From Ga0077560 sp046330435 (GTDB lineage Bacteria; Actinomycetota; Thermoleophilia; Miltoncostaeales; Miltoncostaeaceae): 15,652 bases of DNA. The notes beneath the pieces were generated by a model that saw only the letters and a list, made by a program, of their open reading frames with translations, did no database searches and was not told the DNA's origin. Location: positions 1 to 15,652 of the forward strand of contig JAXLST010000029.1 in assembly GCA_046330435.1 (NCBI GenBank), read 5' to 3'. This document shows, one piece after another, positions 15,623 to 15,652 of the stretch. The position numbers were made by a program, and so were the translations under genes. Numbering within the stretch: position 1 is the first letter of the stretch; the number at the start of each line of letters is the position of its first letter.

Positions 15623-15628
15623 ATCCTA
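15623..15628 (-). promoter_or_regulatory. Putative -10 box of dxs
   Basis: TAGGAT on the minus strand fits TANNNT and ends ten bases before TTG 15612. There is no Shine-Dalgarno at the usual distance, so a very short leader or leaderless mRNA is likely. The region for a -35 box is at the window edge and shows no clear match. Confidence 0.4.
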
Positions 15629-15652
15629 GCCAACGGATCCGGACTGACCGAG

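Overview
The window is very GC-rich and reads as an actinobacterial (Actinomycetota) chromosome segment. GTG and TTG starts are common, the order tlyA–nadK–recN is the one known from actinobacteria such as mycobacteria, and several genes have a TANNNT -10 box almost touching the start codon with no Shine-Dalgarno sequence. The exact class cannot be read from the sequence. A deep-branching, Thermoleophilia-like lineage is only a guess. No rRNA, tRNA, CRISPR array, insertion sequence, phage gene or replication origin was seen.

Layout from left to right: (1) the C-terminal part of a family GT4 glycosyltransferase on the + strand, cut by the window edge. (2) A minus-strand block tlyA – nadK – recN (4018 down to 656), tightly packed; recN carries a one-base frameshift. 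(3) A minus-strand membrane polyprenyl-phosphate sugar-1-phosphate transferase (4086-5561). (4) A + strand PlsC-type acyltransferase (5663-6448), divergent from the sugar transferase and convergent with a secreted clan GH-A glycoside hydrolase (6445-7942). (5) Three tandem minus-strand paralogues of a sugar-transfer-associated ATP-grasp enzyme, called A (10567-11757), B (9188-10390) and C (7944-9129) here. A and B are intact. C, and the start of the hydrolase behind it, contain many small indels. (6) Housekeeping genes on the minus strand: ychF, a small alanine-rich exported protein, and dxs.

How they may work together: the glycosyltransferase, the phosphoglycosyl transferase that starts a lipid-linked glycan, the acyltransferase, the secreted glycosidase and the ATP-grasp enzymes fit a cell-surface or exopolysaccharide island set among core genes. 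The triplicated ATP-grasp cassette, with a secreted hydrolase starting one base after the third copy, is the most distinctive part and the best candidate for an undescribed system. Its substrate cannot be read from the sequence.

Quality caution: recN, the hydrolase and ATP-grasp C all have apparent frameshifts. Conserved residues can still be followed by hopping between frames, and the other genes are clean. Either the consensus is poor locally (mainly 7690-9130), or this part of the array has been disabled very recently.
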